Under the pieces are notes generated by a model. It did no database searches and was not told the origin of the DNA. It saw nothing but the letters and a program-made list of their open reading frames with translations. This document shows, piece by piece, positions 23,698 to 34,301 of a stretch of 34,452 nucleotides of DNA. The number at the start of each line of letters is the position of its first letter. The stretch's first letter is position 1. This DNA comes from Plakobranchus ocellatus (lineage: Eukaryota; Mollusca; Gastropoda; Plakobranchidae): the NCBI GenBank assembly GCA_019648995.1, contig BLXT01000184.1, positions 861,566 to 896,017 of the forward strand, read 5' to 3'. The translations under genes and the position numbers were made by a program.

Positions 23698-26600
23698 TGC
23701 CCCATTTTTTTCAAAATATCGCACAAACAAACATTTAAGTTAAAGAAATGTGTGCATCTAATGTGCTGGCTTCTTATTTTTCTCTCACAAATGACAGTGC
23801 TCTGCTATGATTAAGTACTTTAAAATGTCAGCATCTCTTAAATGCTTCTTCGTATTCCCAGCTTAGCAAATTTTGTCTTTTCAAAATCTGCTGTCCCTGC
23901 TTGTATTTGTGCATCTTGTATGGTAACACACTTTAAACACATAAAGTTTTAATAAAGTAAGGCAGTATTCATACTTCTTTTTTTTTTAATCTGTTTTTTC
24001 AAGGGTTTTCTGTGCCCAACATGCATGAAAGATTTCCCTTCAGCAGATGCTGTGCAAGCTCATTTCCAAGCAGCTCACAACACAGACAATGGCATGTCCA
24101 CTGATGATCAAGGAGTATGTAGTTTTCTTTATCATTGCATGAAGATTAGAAAGCTTTGTTATTGGACATAAGCCATCAAAGAAGACTTTGTTATAGATGC
24201 AATGGGATTATATATACTGAACGAGAAGATTAACTTTTTTATTTTTTGATTAATAAAAAGAAAAATATGAGAGAGCTACCTTAGGAATTAATTAGGTTTG
24301 GAATATTTCCACATCTTGTCACCTTCAGAAACCTGATCCTAAAAAGGATAAGAGTTATTCAAAGATAGGGTTGTCACAGACCATGAATTTTCAGAAGTTT
24401 AGTTTAAAAAAAAAGCAACTCAAAATATAGCGTATAAAAAAAAAAGAAAGAAAAAGTTTTTAATTAACTTTGACTAAATAAATCGCTAATATAAAGAAGA
24501 TTTCCCCCCAAAAATGTGTGGTTTGAATTTTGAAAAAGAGGATTTGGATGCACAGTTGTGATAGTCCTTGTAAAATATTTTACTTGAAATTTGATTCCTT
24601 TACTTGTAGCCAGAGAATCTGAAAACTGAATGTACATTATTAAAATTATGTATTTGGGATTGTTTTTGAGTGTCTTCCTTTTTCCACATTTGAAAAAAAA
24701 AAGGTATTGAAATAGTGGCAGTAATACATACAGATGCTAAAAGCAAATGAATCATGTTTGCAATGCTGATTCAAATATAAGATTGTTATTATCACAGTGT
24801 TTTGATGAATAGAAGAAATCATCATAAACATCTATTATGCTATTCAATGGTTCACTTGATTCCTATTTTCATCTTGAAATATTATATCACCCTATATTTA
24901 TTATATTTTGTTGTTGTTTATAAGATTGTTATTATCACAGTGTTTTGATAAATAGAAGAAATCATCATAAACATCTTTTATGCTATTCAATGTTTCACTT
25001 GATTCCTGTGTTCATCTTGAACTATTATATCACCCTATATTTATTATATTTTTGTTGTTTTATGTGATTCATTGTTCTTTCATTATTGTAGGAGGGCTTC
25101 TTGTGCCCCATGTGCAAGATGTCCCTCTCTTCCCCCGAGGAACTGACCGAACATTACGAGGAGGCTCACAGTGATGGCTCTGCAAAATCATCTCCTTTGT
25201 CTTCAAGGTAAACATGATGTAATGGTAAAATCTAAATCTTGAGTTTATGGAATGTTTGCAATATTTAACAAATTAACTCTTCATGCTCTTGTCTTGACTA
25301 TGGTTGGGGTAAACTATCCCTTCCTCTCTGGTTATCATAGCAGATGTTGTTTTTTGATGCTAGAATTTATTTAAAACAATGAGCTACGCTACACTTTTCC
25401 TACGGTGTTATTAAAAAGTGGCTGGGCTACCTGATTTGTACCACCGATGACAATTCTTTAAATGTAGGACAGGACTTGATTAACTCCAGATCTTGCAGAA
25501 GTCAAAGAAAAAATTATTATATTGAAGAAATGATGAATCTGGACCTTTGAAAAAATTATAATGCAAAATTAACTGCAATCTAGCACTACTTTACCACTGT
25601 TCACTCAAGCTCAGGATACAGCAAAATCTGAGGCTTCAGCCCAGGCAATCCTTTGAAATGTCAAAATCTCCTGATTTACATACTGCGGCTCTAGTTTTGT
25701 AAAAAAAGAAAAAATATATAGAAAATAACATATCTTCTAGCTTGGTCATGATAACCCTTCGTTTTTGGTATTGTTAATTTCAGGTTTTCCCCATGCTAGG
25801 TAAATTTATTCTTCCATGTTCTTATAGACATAATATGTAGAAGTAGAAATCACTGTATTCAAGTCAGTTTTAAAAAATAAAAATTATTATTATGCCTTTC
25901 AGAACTTCGTACCTTATTTCTTTTTCGCTTTAAATCTTTTTCTTCTTCAGGAATGGTGAAATTTCTGGTGTTGAAATACAGGAGGTAATGTATTGGCACA
26001 TTATTTATTTAAAAAATGCTTAGTCACTGATTCTTTAAAAATACAAAATAATACTTTTTGCAGCAAACATGGATATGTAATTATGCAGTTGTGGAAATGA
26101 TCATTAATTTTTACACTGGATTTTGTCCATGGCAATGTCTGCTATTATCTTATTTTTATGAAACTGAAAGATGCTCTCTAAGTCATATTTTTTCATGTCC
26201 ATATTTGCCACATATTTCCCAATTTACATTTTTACTCCACAAATAAATTTATTTTATTTTGAAGTCAACCCTCTTCCAGCAGTAATTATTCTATTTTCAA
26301 TTTGTTTTGAATCGGTTTTACTGGGTGAAAAGATTTTAAGGATTGCATGGGTGCCACCTTGACAGTTTTTGCTGGAAAATACGTTTTTGTTTTATTTTTT
26401 TTTTATTATGAAAACCAGTGTATCAGTTTTTCAAATTTTTTAAAAATACAATATTAGATATTATATTATACCCCACTGGGTTTTGAGCCGCCCTGGAACC
26501 TTTCCTTTAGGTTTTTGGAAATTTCTAAGTGGCATCCATGGGATTATTTTTCTCTTTCACAGGTATGACTTGTTGATATTTGTTGGATCCATGGAATCAG

Positions 26601-29600
26601 TTCATTTCACAAATAGTTTTGTTTTTGTTCAAGCCACAATAAGATAATTGAAGTCCTCTGTTTCTAGTTCATTTAATGGAATTAAGAGAATATGTACAAG
26701 GTCACACTTTTAAATTTCCTAAAGCACCTATTGAATCTTTTCGTAATCATAGTTCTATTTTGTTTCATATTTTTTAAAAAATGTATCTGCATCAACAACC
26801 ATAGCAAAGTTTATTATTTACTGACTTTTTGAGTTGAGTCGGTAAAAAAAATATTTTTCATGTAAGCGTTGCCTGATGGACTAGAGAAACTCACAACATC
26901 ATTCAAATCTATGTAGCTATGAATGCCGAGTTTCGCTAATAAATTTAGCAAGGCTTTGGTTATCTTTACAGCTGCGTAAAGAACTGGAGTTACTTCAGAC
27001 ACAGTTGAAAGGTTCAGAGGAGAGCCGAACTTTATGTAAGTTTTCTTTCAACTTGAAATGATGAGAGGAAGAAATATGTGTATAATGACATTAAGAAAAA
27101 TATCCATGAATAAAAAGATATTTTAGACTGTCTAACAGTCCCTCTGAAACCACCCTTACTTTTTCTGCCCTTCTCGTTCAGATTTTTTTTCATTTCACTG
27201 TAATGTTTTTTGAGTTTGTTTGGGTTTTTTTTTTTTTCCAGAAAAAAATTAAAAAAAAAACGTTATTTCATTTACATCTGTATATCAACCTATATAAGAC
27301 TGACAGAATAAAATAATTTTATGAACTGATATATTTACATTATTATATATTATTTTCATATGGTTTTTCAGTGCAGTCTGAGGTTTTCCACCAAGACCAA
27401 CAGTTGAAAGAGCTTTCAAAGCAAGTGGAAACACTTAAAGATGAAAAAGAGACATTCCTCTCCAAGGCTGGTAAATTTGTAAGTTGAATTTTCTATAATG
27501 AAAATTAAGAATTTAGATCAATTCTATTTTTTGTTTTCAATATTTATCTTTACTTGTTAAGTTTACTGATATTTAGAAAAAATGTTTGTTCCTGAGTAAG
27601 TTGAATCAACAGATTCTTTTTATTGTTTTATATTTCCTACATATCTATCAAGGTACAGCTTTTCTTTTTCTTTTTGTGTTTTAATAGGAGCTATTTCTAA
27701 AAGTATATTCACTTAAGAAGTGAGAAATGAAGGTAATAATTTTTTGCAAAAACTTAGGGTTTAATGAAATCACAATTTTGTTGTAAATAGAAGTAATTTT
27801 TTATTACTTTTGAAGTCAGGTGAATTAGCATCTATGAAAGCTAAGGTAGATGAAAGTGAAGGACAGAAAACAGCATTGGAAGATCACATAAAAACATTAA
27901 AGGTAAGACAGAATTCTTTTAAAAAATGATTGACTGACAGGAAAATTCACTTTTGAAAATCATCAGAACCTAAATTGTAGTTTTTGGTACATTAATAAAC
28001 TTTTCTAAATTTAACAAGCTTTGAATGCTAGTTTTAAAACTTACTTTGCGGTAATGATGATAAACCTTTTCAAGCAATTTTAGTGGAGGTCAAGCAGGCA
28101 ACTTCTTTTTTAATTAAACTGTAATAATTTGGGCTATCAATGATATCAGTACATCTATCCAAAAAAACAGTAAAAGGGAACAACAAGTAAACCAATGAAG
28201 CTCAGCGACTGTGAGTGTATTGTACTGTCGTACTGATATGCTTTTTATATGTGCGCAAAATTACAGTGAAACTTTTAAATTCTGTCTTATTGAACTGTAT
28301 GCATTCATGAGGCCATTTTTCCTTCATTTTGTCAGAAGAAAATGTTTTTTCTAATAAACATAAGATTTTATATCTTTGGTATGAAAGTTCAATTAATTGA
28401 CGACCCCGACCCTAATCTCGTTGGAAGTATCTCAACATTATCACAGCTCGTCCAATACTTCTCTTCTCTGGTGTATCACGACTAAAATATTCTCAAGATT
28501 CTTTATATTTTGTTAATATATTACTTTTTAGTTTTATTTCTTTATAAATATTTGTTTGCAATAGTTGTATCAAGATGTTTCTCTTTAGGTCAGAAGAATA
28601 TAGATTTTTTTCCCCCAAAAATTAAAATTTTTATCTCCGAACTTTTTCGCCTGATTGTATTTGGTTTCAGGCACAGCTTAAGGACAAAAATACCTACGCA
28701 GTTAACCTAGAAACTCAGTTGGCTCAGAGGTAAGGATTTGTGAAACGTATTTTCAAGCATGATTTATCTCTCTCTGCACTCAAAAGTAGCTGTCTTTCTT
28801 CATCACTTTTAACACACACACTAGCCTTTTGGTTCTGTTTTCAAAAATAATAGACTAACATTTATTATGTTTTAAAATCATACTATCGTTTTGTTTGAAA
28901 ACTTTTCCTAATGCCAATGTATAAAACATTTTTTTTTCTCTTTGCTTTTGTTTCACTGGGCTTTTGTGTAATTTTTTCTCGTGCACAATAAACTTCCTGG
29001 TTTACTCTTTTGGTTTGACGAGTGATGTAAAAGTCATATCTTCTCCGATGTCTACGTATAAATAGATTTTTATCAATAGCAGGTTTGCTCTATTGCTGTA
29101 GCCAAATGAAATACTGTATCGTCTATTGATTTAACGCTATGTATGCTATACTTCTAGAAGCAGTAGAGATGTGGTTTATCAGAAGAATGATGAGGATATC
29201 ATGGACAGAAAAAAAAGTCAAATGAATTGGTTCTGAAAGAGGTTGATCTCGAGCAATCACTAATTTAAACCATAAGACAGAAATAATTACAGTTTTTAGG
29301 TCATATTTGCCGATATAAGGGTTTAGAACACTTAGCAATCACTGGAAAGATTGAAGGCAATTCAGTAAAGGTAGACAGAGAATAACTTTTATTGTAAATC
29401 TTAAGTCATAGGCAAAAGCAGGGGTAGCAATAGCAACTTTATAAGGTTAGCTGAGAATAGGATTGAGTGGAGGAACATGATATATAGCCAATGTCTGTTC
29501 CAGACAAGGTACCTGATGACAATGATACTATACTTCATTTGGCTACGGCACTAAGTTTGCCTCTTCAGATTTCCTTTCTGGCTGATTGCATTGTTTCCTT

Positions 29601-32600
29601 TCAGAGTTCTTGTTTAAGTATTCAATACTTGTGAAATCAAACATTTTTTTTTTAAAATTTCTTCAGTGAAAAAGAAAAGGAGGCTTTGAAGTAAGCTTTT
29701 CTCTTTTACTTCATTTTTTTTTTTTTATCTACATGTCCCCCTTACCAAATTGTTATAAAACCACTTTTGGTTTTCTATTCGGTTCAATTGCTCAGATTTT
29801 GCTTACCTTGATCCTATGTGTGAATTTGATTTTTATCTTTAGATTTGCTTTTACGAACTCTCAATATATGGAACAAAATAAAATTGTGCACACTTATCCT
29901 CATCCTTGTCCTCAATTCCCCTTTTCTACAAATTAGTTTTTTATGCAGCTGTTATTATTAGTCTGCCTGTCATTGTCTCCCACCTCATGGTGTTTTGCTT
30001 TGACTTTGTCTTCTCTATTTGCTTTCCAATTTTTCTCCCTTCCTAGAGTCAGACCAGTTGTTACGCTCCTGAATTCACCTTTACTCAAAAAGTATCCACA
30101 TAAGCATGTATATATACATCCCTTAGAACTTCATTGATTTGATATTATTGTTTTAAAAGTTTAAAAGAGGCATTCCAAGTCATTGTCCAAGAGTAACTGA
30201 ATACCAATTTCTAGTTACGTTTTAGTTTGAGCAGAAGGTGAAAATGGTGCTCATATCTCCCACCAAATCACTTCTTCTGTAATTATCGATGTGTCTGTAA
30301 ATTAGTATTGATAAGTTTTAATCAGCCGATTTCTCATAATTTATAAATTTTTTTTTTCAGAAGATTGCAAAATAATGCTGTAGCAACTAAAAGGGAAAAG
30401 ATTTGTAACATTAAAATTTTGGTGTATTTGTCAAAAAAATAACTTTGTTCAATCAAATCTATAATATATTTACAGTAAAATACCAACAACCTTTTTGATT
30501 GATCATTTAGTAATTTTGTTTTGTCAAAAACGTTTTTACTGTCAAACTTCTGTAGGATGTTACTGCACACTCAGGCAGTTCATACATTTCATTATAGAAG
30601 TGGAAAGTGATTACAATTTTTTTTCTCATTTACCTTTACCTTTTGCCCCAAGACTTTTATTAAATAATTCTAAGGAAAATGCAGGTATCATAAATTTCAT
30701 ATTGTAAACTTAATGACGCAGTGCAATACGTGATTTAGCTTCAGATGTAGTTTAGACCTGAGGAAATTTGTCAAACTTTGATTGCTTAAAATTTACTTTG
30801 AAGAAACCTGAGGCATGAAATGACAATATATATATAGGCTTAAAGTTTACTCTTAAGAAACCAGAGGTATGAAATGACAATATATATATATAGGTTTCAA
30901 ATTTACTAAGAAGAAACTAGAGGCATGAAATGACAATATATATAGGTTTAAAGTTTACTTTGAGGAAACCAGAGGCATGAAATAATGACATATATTTTGT
31001 ATATGCCATTTAAATGTGAACTTCAAATAAGCATGCACCATCTCTTTTATTGACTTTTGTTTATATTGCAAGGTTGTGTGCCTCAAAGTTAATACAAGAA
31101 TGCACTCAGTAGTTATGTGGGGTGTTTTTTAGGATCTTATCTTTTTCATGTTATAATTTTTGTCCTCAAACATAAATTGTGAGATAGATGGGTATTGAGT
31201 TGTCAATAAAGAATCCTAGTAGGTTGGTCTTGTAAACAAGCAATATGGGCTTTGATCATAAGTTATAAATAATCTGTAAATGGCTCTCAAAAACGCCTAC
31301 AAAAACTTGATAGCTTGTTTCCTTGTTTATTCATTTTTTCATAATTCCAAGAACATTATTCATTTTAGTGATATAATACTAGGCCTAAATGTCTTTTAAT
31401 GCTTGTAATCTCAGTGTCTAAATTCTATTGTGACTTTGGTTAATTATACAACAATACCTATAATTTTTAAAGAGTCAATGCATCTTTTCATTTTTTTATT
31501 GTTCTTTTTTTGTGGGTTTTTTTTTGGTTAAGGTGCTAAGTATTTAGTGTCCCTTTCAAGAGTGCCGTCTACATTTATTGAACTTTCCCCCATATTTTGT
31601 TTTTGTGTTTTTCACGTGGCCCACTCGACTAGACCTGCGGCAGATGATGTGTTTGTACTGAAGCAGGAGCTCATCTCTGTGCAGACGCTTATGGACCAAA
31701 TGACCCAAGACAGGGAGAAGGAGAAAGATCAGCTTGAAAAGGACCTGAAGATCTTACAGGAGAAATTCGCCCAGTAAGCATGTTTGAGCAGCAGAATTTG
31801 TTACAGACTGCTGAGGTGTAGGAGCAAGTGCCTGTGAGAGACTCATAGCTCATAGGTTTTAAGCTTTTGATTCGAGATGTAAAAACAAGACCTGCTAGTG
31901 AGGGGAAAAGGATATATTGGAAATATAATAATGCACCCAGGGCTATTGAGCAAATAATGATGATGATGATGAGTAGTAGAGGTGGTGGCTGTTTTTGGAT
32001 CAATTTCATGGTAGCACCCTTAGTTGTTGTTATGGTGGAAACAGTGACAGTATTGCTGAAGGAAATCAAAAGGCCTGATTCACATGTTTTACACATGAGA
32101 ATTTTTTTTTGTTTTCTCCATGGTAGAGTGAAAAATAGAGGAAAAGTAACAGGTGAGGCATTGAGTTTATACTATTGTCTCAACATGAGTGTGAATGAAT
32201 TTAGAAAGTATCCTGAACTGAGTCGCTCTGAAACCTGTGAAACGATATATTGCCAGCATAATAATAAGTGTTTAAAATTATAGGGGGGGTAAAGCATTAA
32301 AAAAAAAAGAAAGAAAGAAAAAAATATTTGAAACATCTGGGACTAGCAAAATATTTTATTTTATAGCGTTATACTTCACATTTGGCGTGTTACAACTTGA
32401 CTCAACTTATCTCAAATATTGAAGTAGAATATTTATAAAATTTTGTGCATACTTTTGGGTCATGGTTTTTTTCAACAAATAAGTTGTAGCCAAAAAAAAA
32501 AGATATTCATGATCTTTATTGACGCCAGCAAAAATTTAAAGGTACATGACTTAGACATTTTTTTCCCAGCGACAAAATGCCATTTGTGAAATTGCTATGT

Positions 32601-34301
32601 TTATGGCTTTTTCGCAGCTTTTTATGTCACAGTAGATCTAATACTGCATCTATATTCTTTCAGTCTTTAAAATGATATTTTTAAGGATAATTAATGCTGA
32701 ACTTTAAAGGACAGCAAAGAAAGAATTAGCTACACTCTTTGACCTTATCAGTTAACATCTTTTTTTAATGTTGTTATTTTTACTTTAGGAAGGAGACAGA
32801 ATTCAACTCTCTACAAGGCAAACTTCAGGAATCACCTAAAACTGAAGAAGTTGTGAGGTAAGTGTTCTTCATTAAAAACAATATGAATAAATTTTGGTTT
32901 ACTGTTTTTTCCGTTTCTTTCTTTCTTTTTCTTTTTTTTTTTTTTTTTGTTTTGAAATTTACTCCACAGTTTTCTTGATATTTCACTTCAATAAAAAAAA
33001 ATATTTTTACAAAAAATTCTAACTGTAAAATATGATACTCAGTGATGGACTTAAAACTTTTGAAGTATAATTAGGGAAAATTGAATGGGCAAAAAATAAT
33101 GGCAAGGTAACAAAATAAAGTTTTCTTTTTTCTTTTTTAGACTTCAAGCATCCATCAGTGAGAGAGAGTCCAGCCTGAATGAGATGAAGGCAAAGATGGA
33201 AGAATTAGAGAAAGAATTGGGCCAAAGTGCGGAAGCTAAAGATAAGGTAAATATTTGTTTTGCAGTGGCTCAGAGTTAGATAATAGTGCCTCAAGCAGAG
33301 CTGTTAAAAACATTATTTTATAATCTCAAATATGTGGGAAGTTGAGGGACTATTTCTTTAAGGAAAGATATAGTCAGAATCACGTAATGTGAATGTGTTG
33401 TGCACAAGCAAATTCAAATCAACCATAAGAGATTTTTTTGATATTTTTCCTAGGATTTTTGATGTTATGTCAGTGGGGGTCAGGGATCATTGGTTCCCAC
33501 CCCATTGTCTGAAATAAGTTTTTAATTGAGAGATGTCTTCTGTTTTGAAAAAAGTCAGCATAGGCTGCAATTAAATAGTTAGGGTACAAATTCAATATCA
33601 TGTAAAAGAAATAGTATTCGATGTATATTGACACAATTTTGCCCCCAAAGCTAAAAAATTGGGGCAGCGTTTGGCTCCAAAAATGTTACAAAGAAACAAT
33701 GTAAATTAAAATCAGATTCAGATTATTTGAAGCACTTATAAAAGAAAAATTCAATTCTGATTAGAAAATTCAGATTAAACAAAAATTTAGATTATGCAAC
33801 TCCAGATTAAGCGACAGCAATTGAATTTATAAAATGTCTGATACAGGTTTCAAAACAAAGAAATTGATCCATTAAACCTGATTGATAGTTGATAATTTTG
33901 ATTTTGCTATCTTATTCAAGTCAGGACATGAACTTAACTCATTTCACAAGTCTGCTATACAACTAACAAAAGAGAATTGGGGATATCATACAGACCTTAC
34001 TCTCAGTAAATACAACCATGATTTTTGCAAGATTAAAATTGGTAAATTGAGAATTATGAGTCTTCAGTTTCGCTGTTGTTTTGATCATAAAGAGCTCTTC
34101 ACATTTTTCACGGCAAAACTTTTTACTTTTTAGTTGGCAGCCCAAGTTCAGCAGCTGATGGGTTCCTCCGAGGAAAGCCAAATTGTTGTCTCTAAACTTC
34201 AGCATGATCTGTCTTTAGGGGAAGAGGAGAGGAAAAACCTGCAGAATTCTCTCTTGACAGCACAAGATAGCCTGCAGGAGATGAAGAATCAGCTGACCAA
34301 G
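20387..34301 (+). CDS. EEA1: Early endosome antigen 1, 5' part (14 exons, 397 codons; gene continues past window)
   Basis: EEA1 is a long parallel coiled-coil tether that captures Rab5-bearing vesicles through an N-terminal C2H2 finger and binds PI3P on early endosomes through a C-terminal FYVE domain. Here 14 exons join in phase: basic start MFNRLRKKKEEK, a Ser-rich linker, two C2H2 fingers (C39/C42/H55/H60 and C77/C80/H93/H98), then continuous coiled coil from about residue 123. The run DDVFVLKQELISVQTLMDQM corresponds to the well-conserved VLKKELVQVQTLMDNM of the human protein and secures the identity. The human protein has 1411 residues, so about two thirds are missing here. An in-frame TGA at 20369 precedes the ATG. 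Exons: 20387-20422, 22758-22826, 24004-24114, 25092-25207, 25951-25984, 26972-27035, 27372-27478, 27816-27902, 28671-28729, 29667-29690, 31633-31773, 32789-32857, 33141-33246, 34134-34301. Confidence 0.92.
21141..21185. repeat. (TC)n microsatellite
   Basis: About 45 bp of uninterrupted TC in EEA1 intron 1. Confidence 0.95.
22378..22447. repeat. (TA)n/(TG)n microsatellite
   Basis: About 60 bp of TA followed by GTGTGTGT in EEA1 intron 1. Confidence 0.95.
22758..22826 (+). CDS. EEA1: EEA1 exon 2
   Basis: Acceptor TCATCTCCAG, 23 codons SPSSHGRLNSQSSVGGSDVS then EAQ, donor CAG|GTGATT. A Ser/Gly-rich linker like the one before the finger in the human protein. Phase 0 at both ends. Confidence 0.85.
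23034..23073. repeat. (TA)n microsatellite
   Basis: About 40 bp of TA in EEA1 intron 2. Confidence 0.95.
23665..23697. repeat. C33 homopolymer
   Basis: Thirty-three consecutive C, preceded by a C-rich TCCTCC run. The strand with G33 could form quadruplexes and the C strand an i-motif. The true length is uncertain. Confidence 0.9.
24004..24114 (+). CDS. EEA1: EEA1 exon 3, first C2H2 zinc finger
   Basis: Residues 36-72 beginning GFLCPTCMKDFPSADA; ligands C39, C42, H55, H60 (C-x2-C-x12-H-x4-H). Acceptor TTTTCAAG, donor GGA|GTATGT. Exactly 37 codons with phase 0 at both ends, so skipping it would keep the frame. It shares CMK...SAD with the single human finger. Confidence 0.93.
24776..25061. 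repeat. 143 bp tandem duplication in EEA1 intron 3
   Basis: Two copies start TATAAGATTGTTATTATCAC at 24776 and 24919 and differ at only a few positions. The array ends 30 bases before exon 4. It lies between the two zinc-finger exons. Confidence 0.93.
25092..25207 (+). CDS. EEA1: EEA1 exon 4, second C2H2 zinc finger
   Basis: Residues 73-110 beginning EGFLCPMCKMSLSSPEELTE; ligands C77, C80, H93, H98 with the same C-x2-C-x12-H-x4-H spacing as exon 3. Acceptor ATTGTAG, donor AG|GTAAAC. The HYEEAH end matches the human HYEAVH. A Ser-rich linker follows. Confidence 0.94.
25208..26971 (+). other. EEA1 introns 4 and 5 around exon 5
   Basis: Apart from exon 5 this stretch is ordinary AT-rich intron without repeats of note. 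Short open frames near 26058-26362 are low-complexity and hydrophobic, not exons. Confidence 0.6.
25951..25984 (+). CDS. EEA1: EEA1 exon 5 (34 nt)
   Basis: Acceptor TTCTTCAG, completes R111 and encodes NGEISGVEIQE, donor GAG|GTAATG. It restores phase 0. Small, but needed for the frame between exons 4 and 6. Confidence 0.85.
26972..27035 (+). CDS. EEA1: EEA1 exon 6
   Basis: LRKELELLQTQLKGSEESRT; start of the coiled coil (compare human LLRQEVQDLQASLKEE). Acceptor TCTTTACAG, donor T|GTAAGT. Confidence 0.92.
27372..27478 (+). CDS. EEA1: EEA1 exon 7
   Basis: Residues 144-179 of coiled coil (SEVFHQDQQLKELSKQVETL, then KDEKETFLSKAGKF). The strong donor TTT|GTAAGT is preferred over an upstream G|GTAAAT because only it meets exon 8 in phase. 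Confidence 0.9.
27816..27902 (+). CDS. EEA1: EEA1 exon 8
   Basis: 29 codons, SGELASMKAKVDESEGQKTA then LEDHIKTLK, donor AAG|GTAAGA. Heptad-like. Phase 0 at both ends. Confidence 0.92.
27903..28670 (+). other. EEA1 intron 8
   Basis: AT-rich, no repeat or exon signal recognised. Confidence 0.6.
28671..28729 (+). CDS. EEA1: EEA1 exon 9
   Basis: AQLKDKNTYAVNLETQLAQ, acceptor TTGGTTTCAG, donor AG|GTAAGG. Coiled coil. Confidence 0.92.
29083..29564. repeat. Inverted-repeat unit enclosing a LINE fragment, EEA1 intron 9
   Basis: 29093-29123 (GCTGTAGCCAAATGAAATAC core) and 29518-29550 are inverted copies with a few differences. Just outside are GTTTGCTCT (29083) and GTTTGCCTCT (29555), an imperfect direct repeat of 9-10 bases. 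The layout resembles a short DNA element with terminal inverted repeats and a target duplication. Confidence 0.6.
29157..29519 (+). mobile_element. Decayed LINE fragment, C-terminal end of a reverse-transcriptase ORF
   Basis: In two shifted frames the plus strand reads pieces typical of RTE-like LINE C-termini: EMWFIRRMMRISWTEKK, then SNELVLKEVDLEQSLI, LGHICRYKGLEHLAITGKIE, and at the end ANVCSRQGT followed by TGATGA. Several stops and frameshifts show it is dead. It is a 5'-truncated fossil of the same type of LINE as the 69 bp tail at 14926-14994. Assignment rests on remembered motifs. Confidence 0.85.
29667..29690 (+). CDS. EEA1: EEA1 exon 10 (24 nt microexon)
   Basis: Completes S228 and encodes EKEKEAL, then two bases of K236. 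Acceptor CTTCAG, donor AA|GTAAGC. As 24 is divisible by three, it can be skipped without changing frame. Accepted because both splice sites are good and the phase matches exons 9 and 11. Confidence 0.75.
29691..31632 (+). other. EEA1 intron 10
   Basis: Almost 2 kb, with a four-copy minisatellite near 30787-31000. A tempting acceptor at 30360 leads to an out-of-phase open stretch and is not used in this model. Confidence 0.6.
30787..31000. repeat. About 54 bp minisatellite, four copies
   Basis: Units share TTTACT...AAGAAAC...AGAGGCATGAAATGACAATA with a variable TA tail. GCATG/GTATG occurs at 30813, 30867, 30923 and 30975, spacings 54, 56 and 52. Spacing varies with the length of the TA run. 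Confidence 0.92.
31633..31773 (+). CDS. EEA1: EEA1 exon 11
   Basis: Residues 236-282: PAADDVFVLKQELISVQTLM, then DQMTQDREKEKDQLEKDLKI. This is the segment that best identifies the gene. Acceptor CGACTAG, donor CA|GTAAGC. The open frame upstream of the acceptor is intronic. Confidence 0.95.
31774..32788 (+). other. EEA1 intron 11
   Basis: Contains a short ATGATGATGATGATG run near 31958 and open frames on both strands (31867-32283 plus, 31689-32096 minus) with no recognisable domain. It is treated as intron. Confidence 0.6.
32789..32857 (+). CDS. EEA1: EEA1 exon 12
   Basis: KETEFNSLQGKLQESPKTEE then VV; acceptor TTACTTTAG, donor AG|GTAAGT. It matches the human LRSELAKGPQEVA hinge in position, a short break in the coiled coil. 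Confidence 0.92.
33141..33246 (+). CDS. EEA1: EEA1 exon 13
   Basis: RLQASISERESSLNEMKAKM, then EELEKELGQSAEAKDK; acceptor CTTTTTTAG, donor AAG|GTAAAT. Coiled coil, returns to phase 0. Confidence 0.93.
33247..34133 (+). other. EEA1 intron 13
   Basis: AT-rich intron. Between about 33713 and 33825 the words CAGATTA and GATTAT recur several times as diverged short repeats. No exon. Confidence 0.6.
34134..34301 (+). CDS. EEA1: EEA1 exon 14 (last visible)
   Basis: 56 codons: LAAQVQQLMGSSEESQIVVS, KLQHDLSLGEEERKNLQNSL, then a coiled coil ending NQLTK. Acceptor TACTTTTTAG, donor AAG|GTATTT. The last 36 bases and the donor are repeated downstream. Confidence 0.92.

Larger units (their letters stand above)
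22827..24003 (+). other. EEA1 intron 2
   Basis: Holds two (TA)n tracts and a C33 homopolymer. No coding signal seen. Confidence 0.7.

Noticed and set aside
30361-30420. Candidate EEA1 exon after TTTTTTTTTCAG
   Set aside because: It reads RLQNNAVATKREK in one frame, but its only donor leaves the wrong phase for exon 11, and exon 10 joins exon 11 correctly without it.
31867-32283. 138-codon plus-strand open frame and an overlapping 135-codon minus-strand frame
   Set aside because: No recognisable domain, low-complexity runs (poly-M, poly-I), located inside an EEA1 intron with good flanking exons. Probably chance frames in slightly GC-richer sequence.
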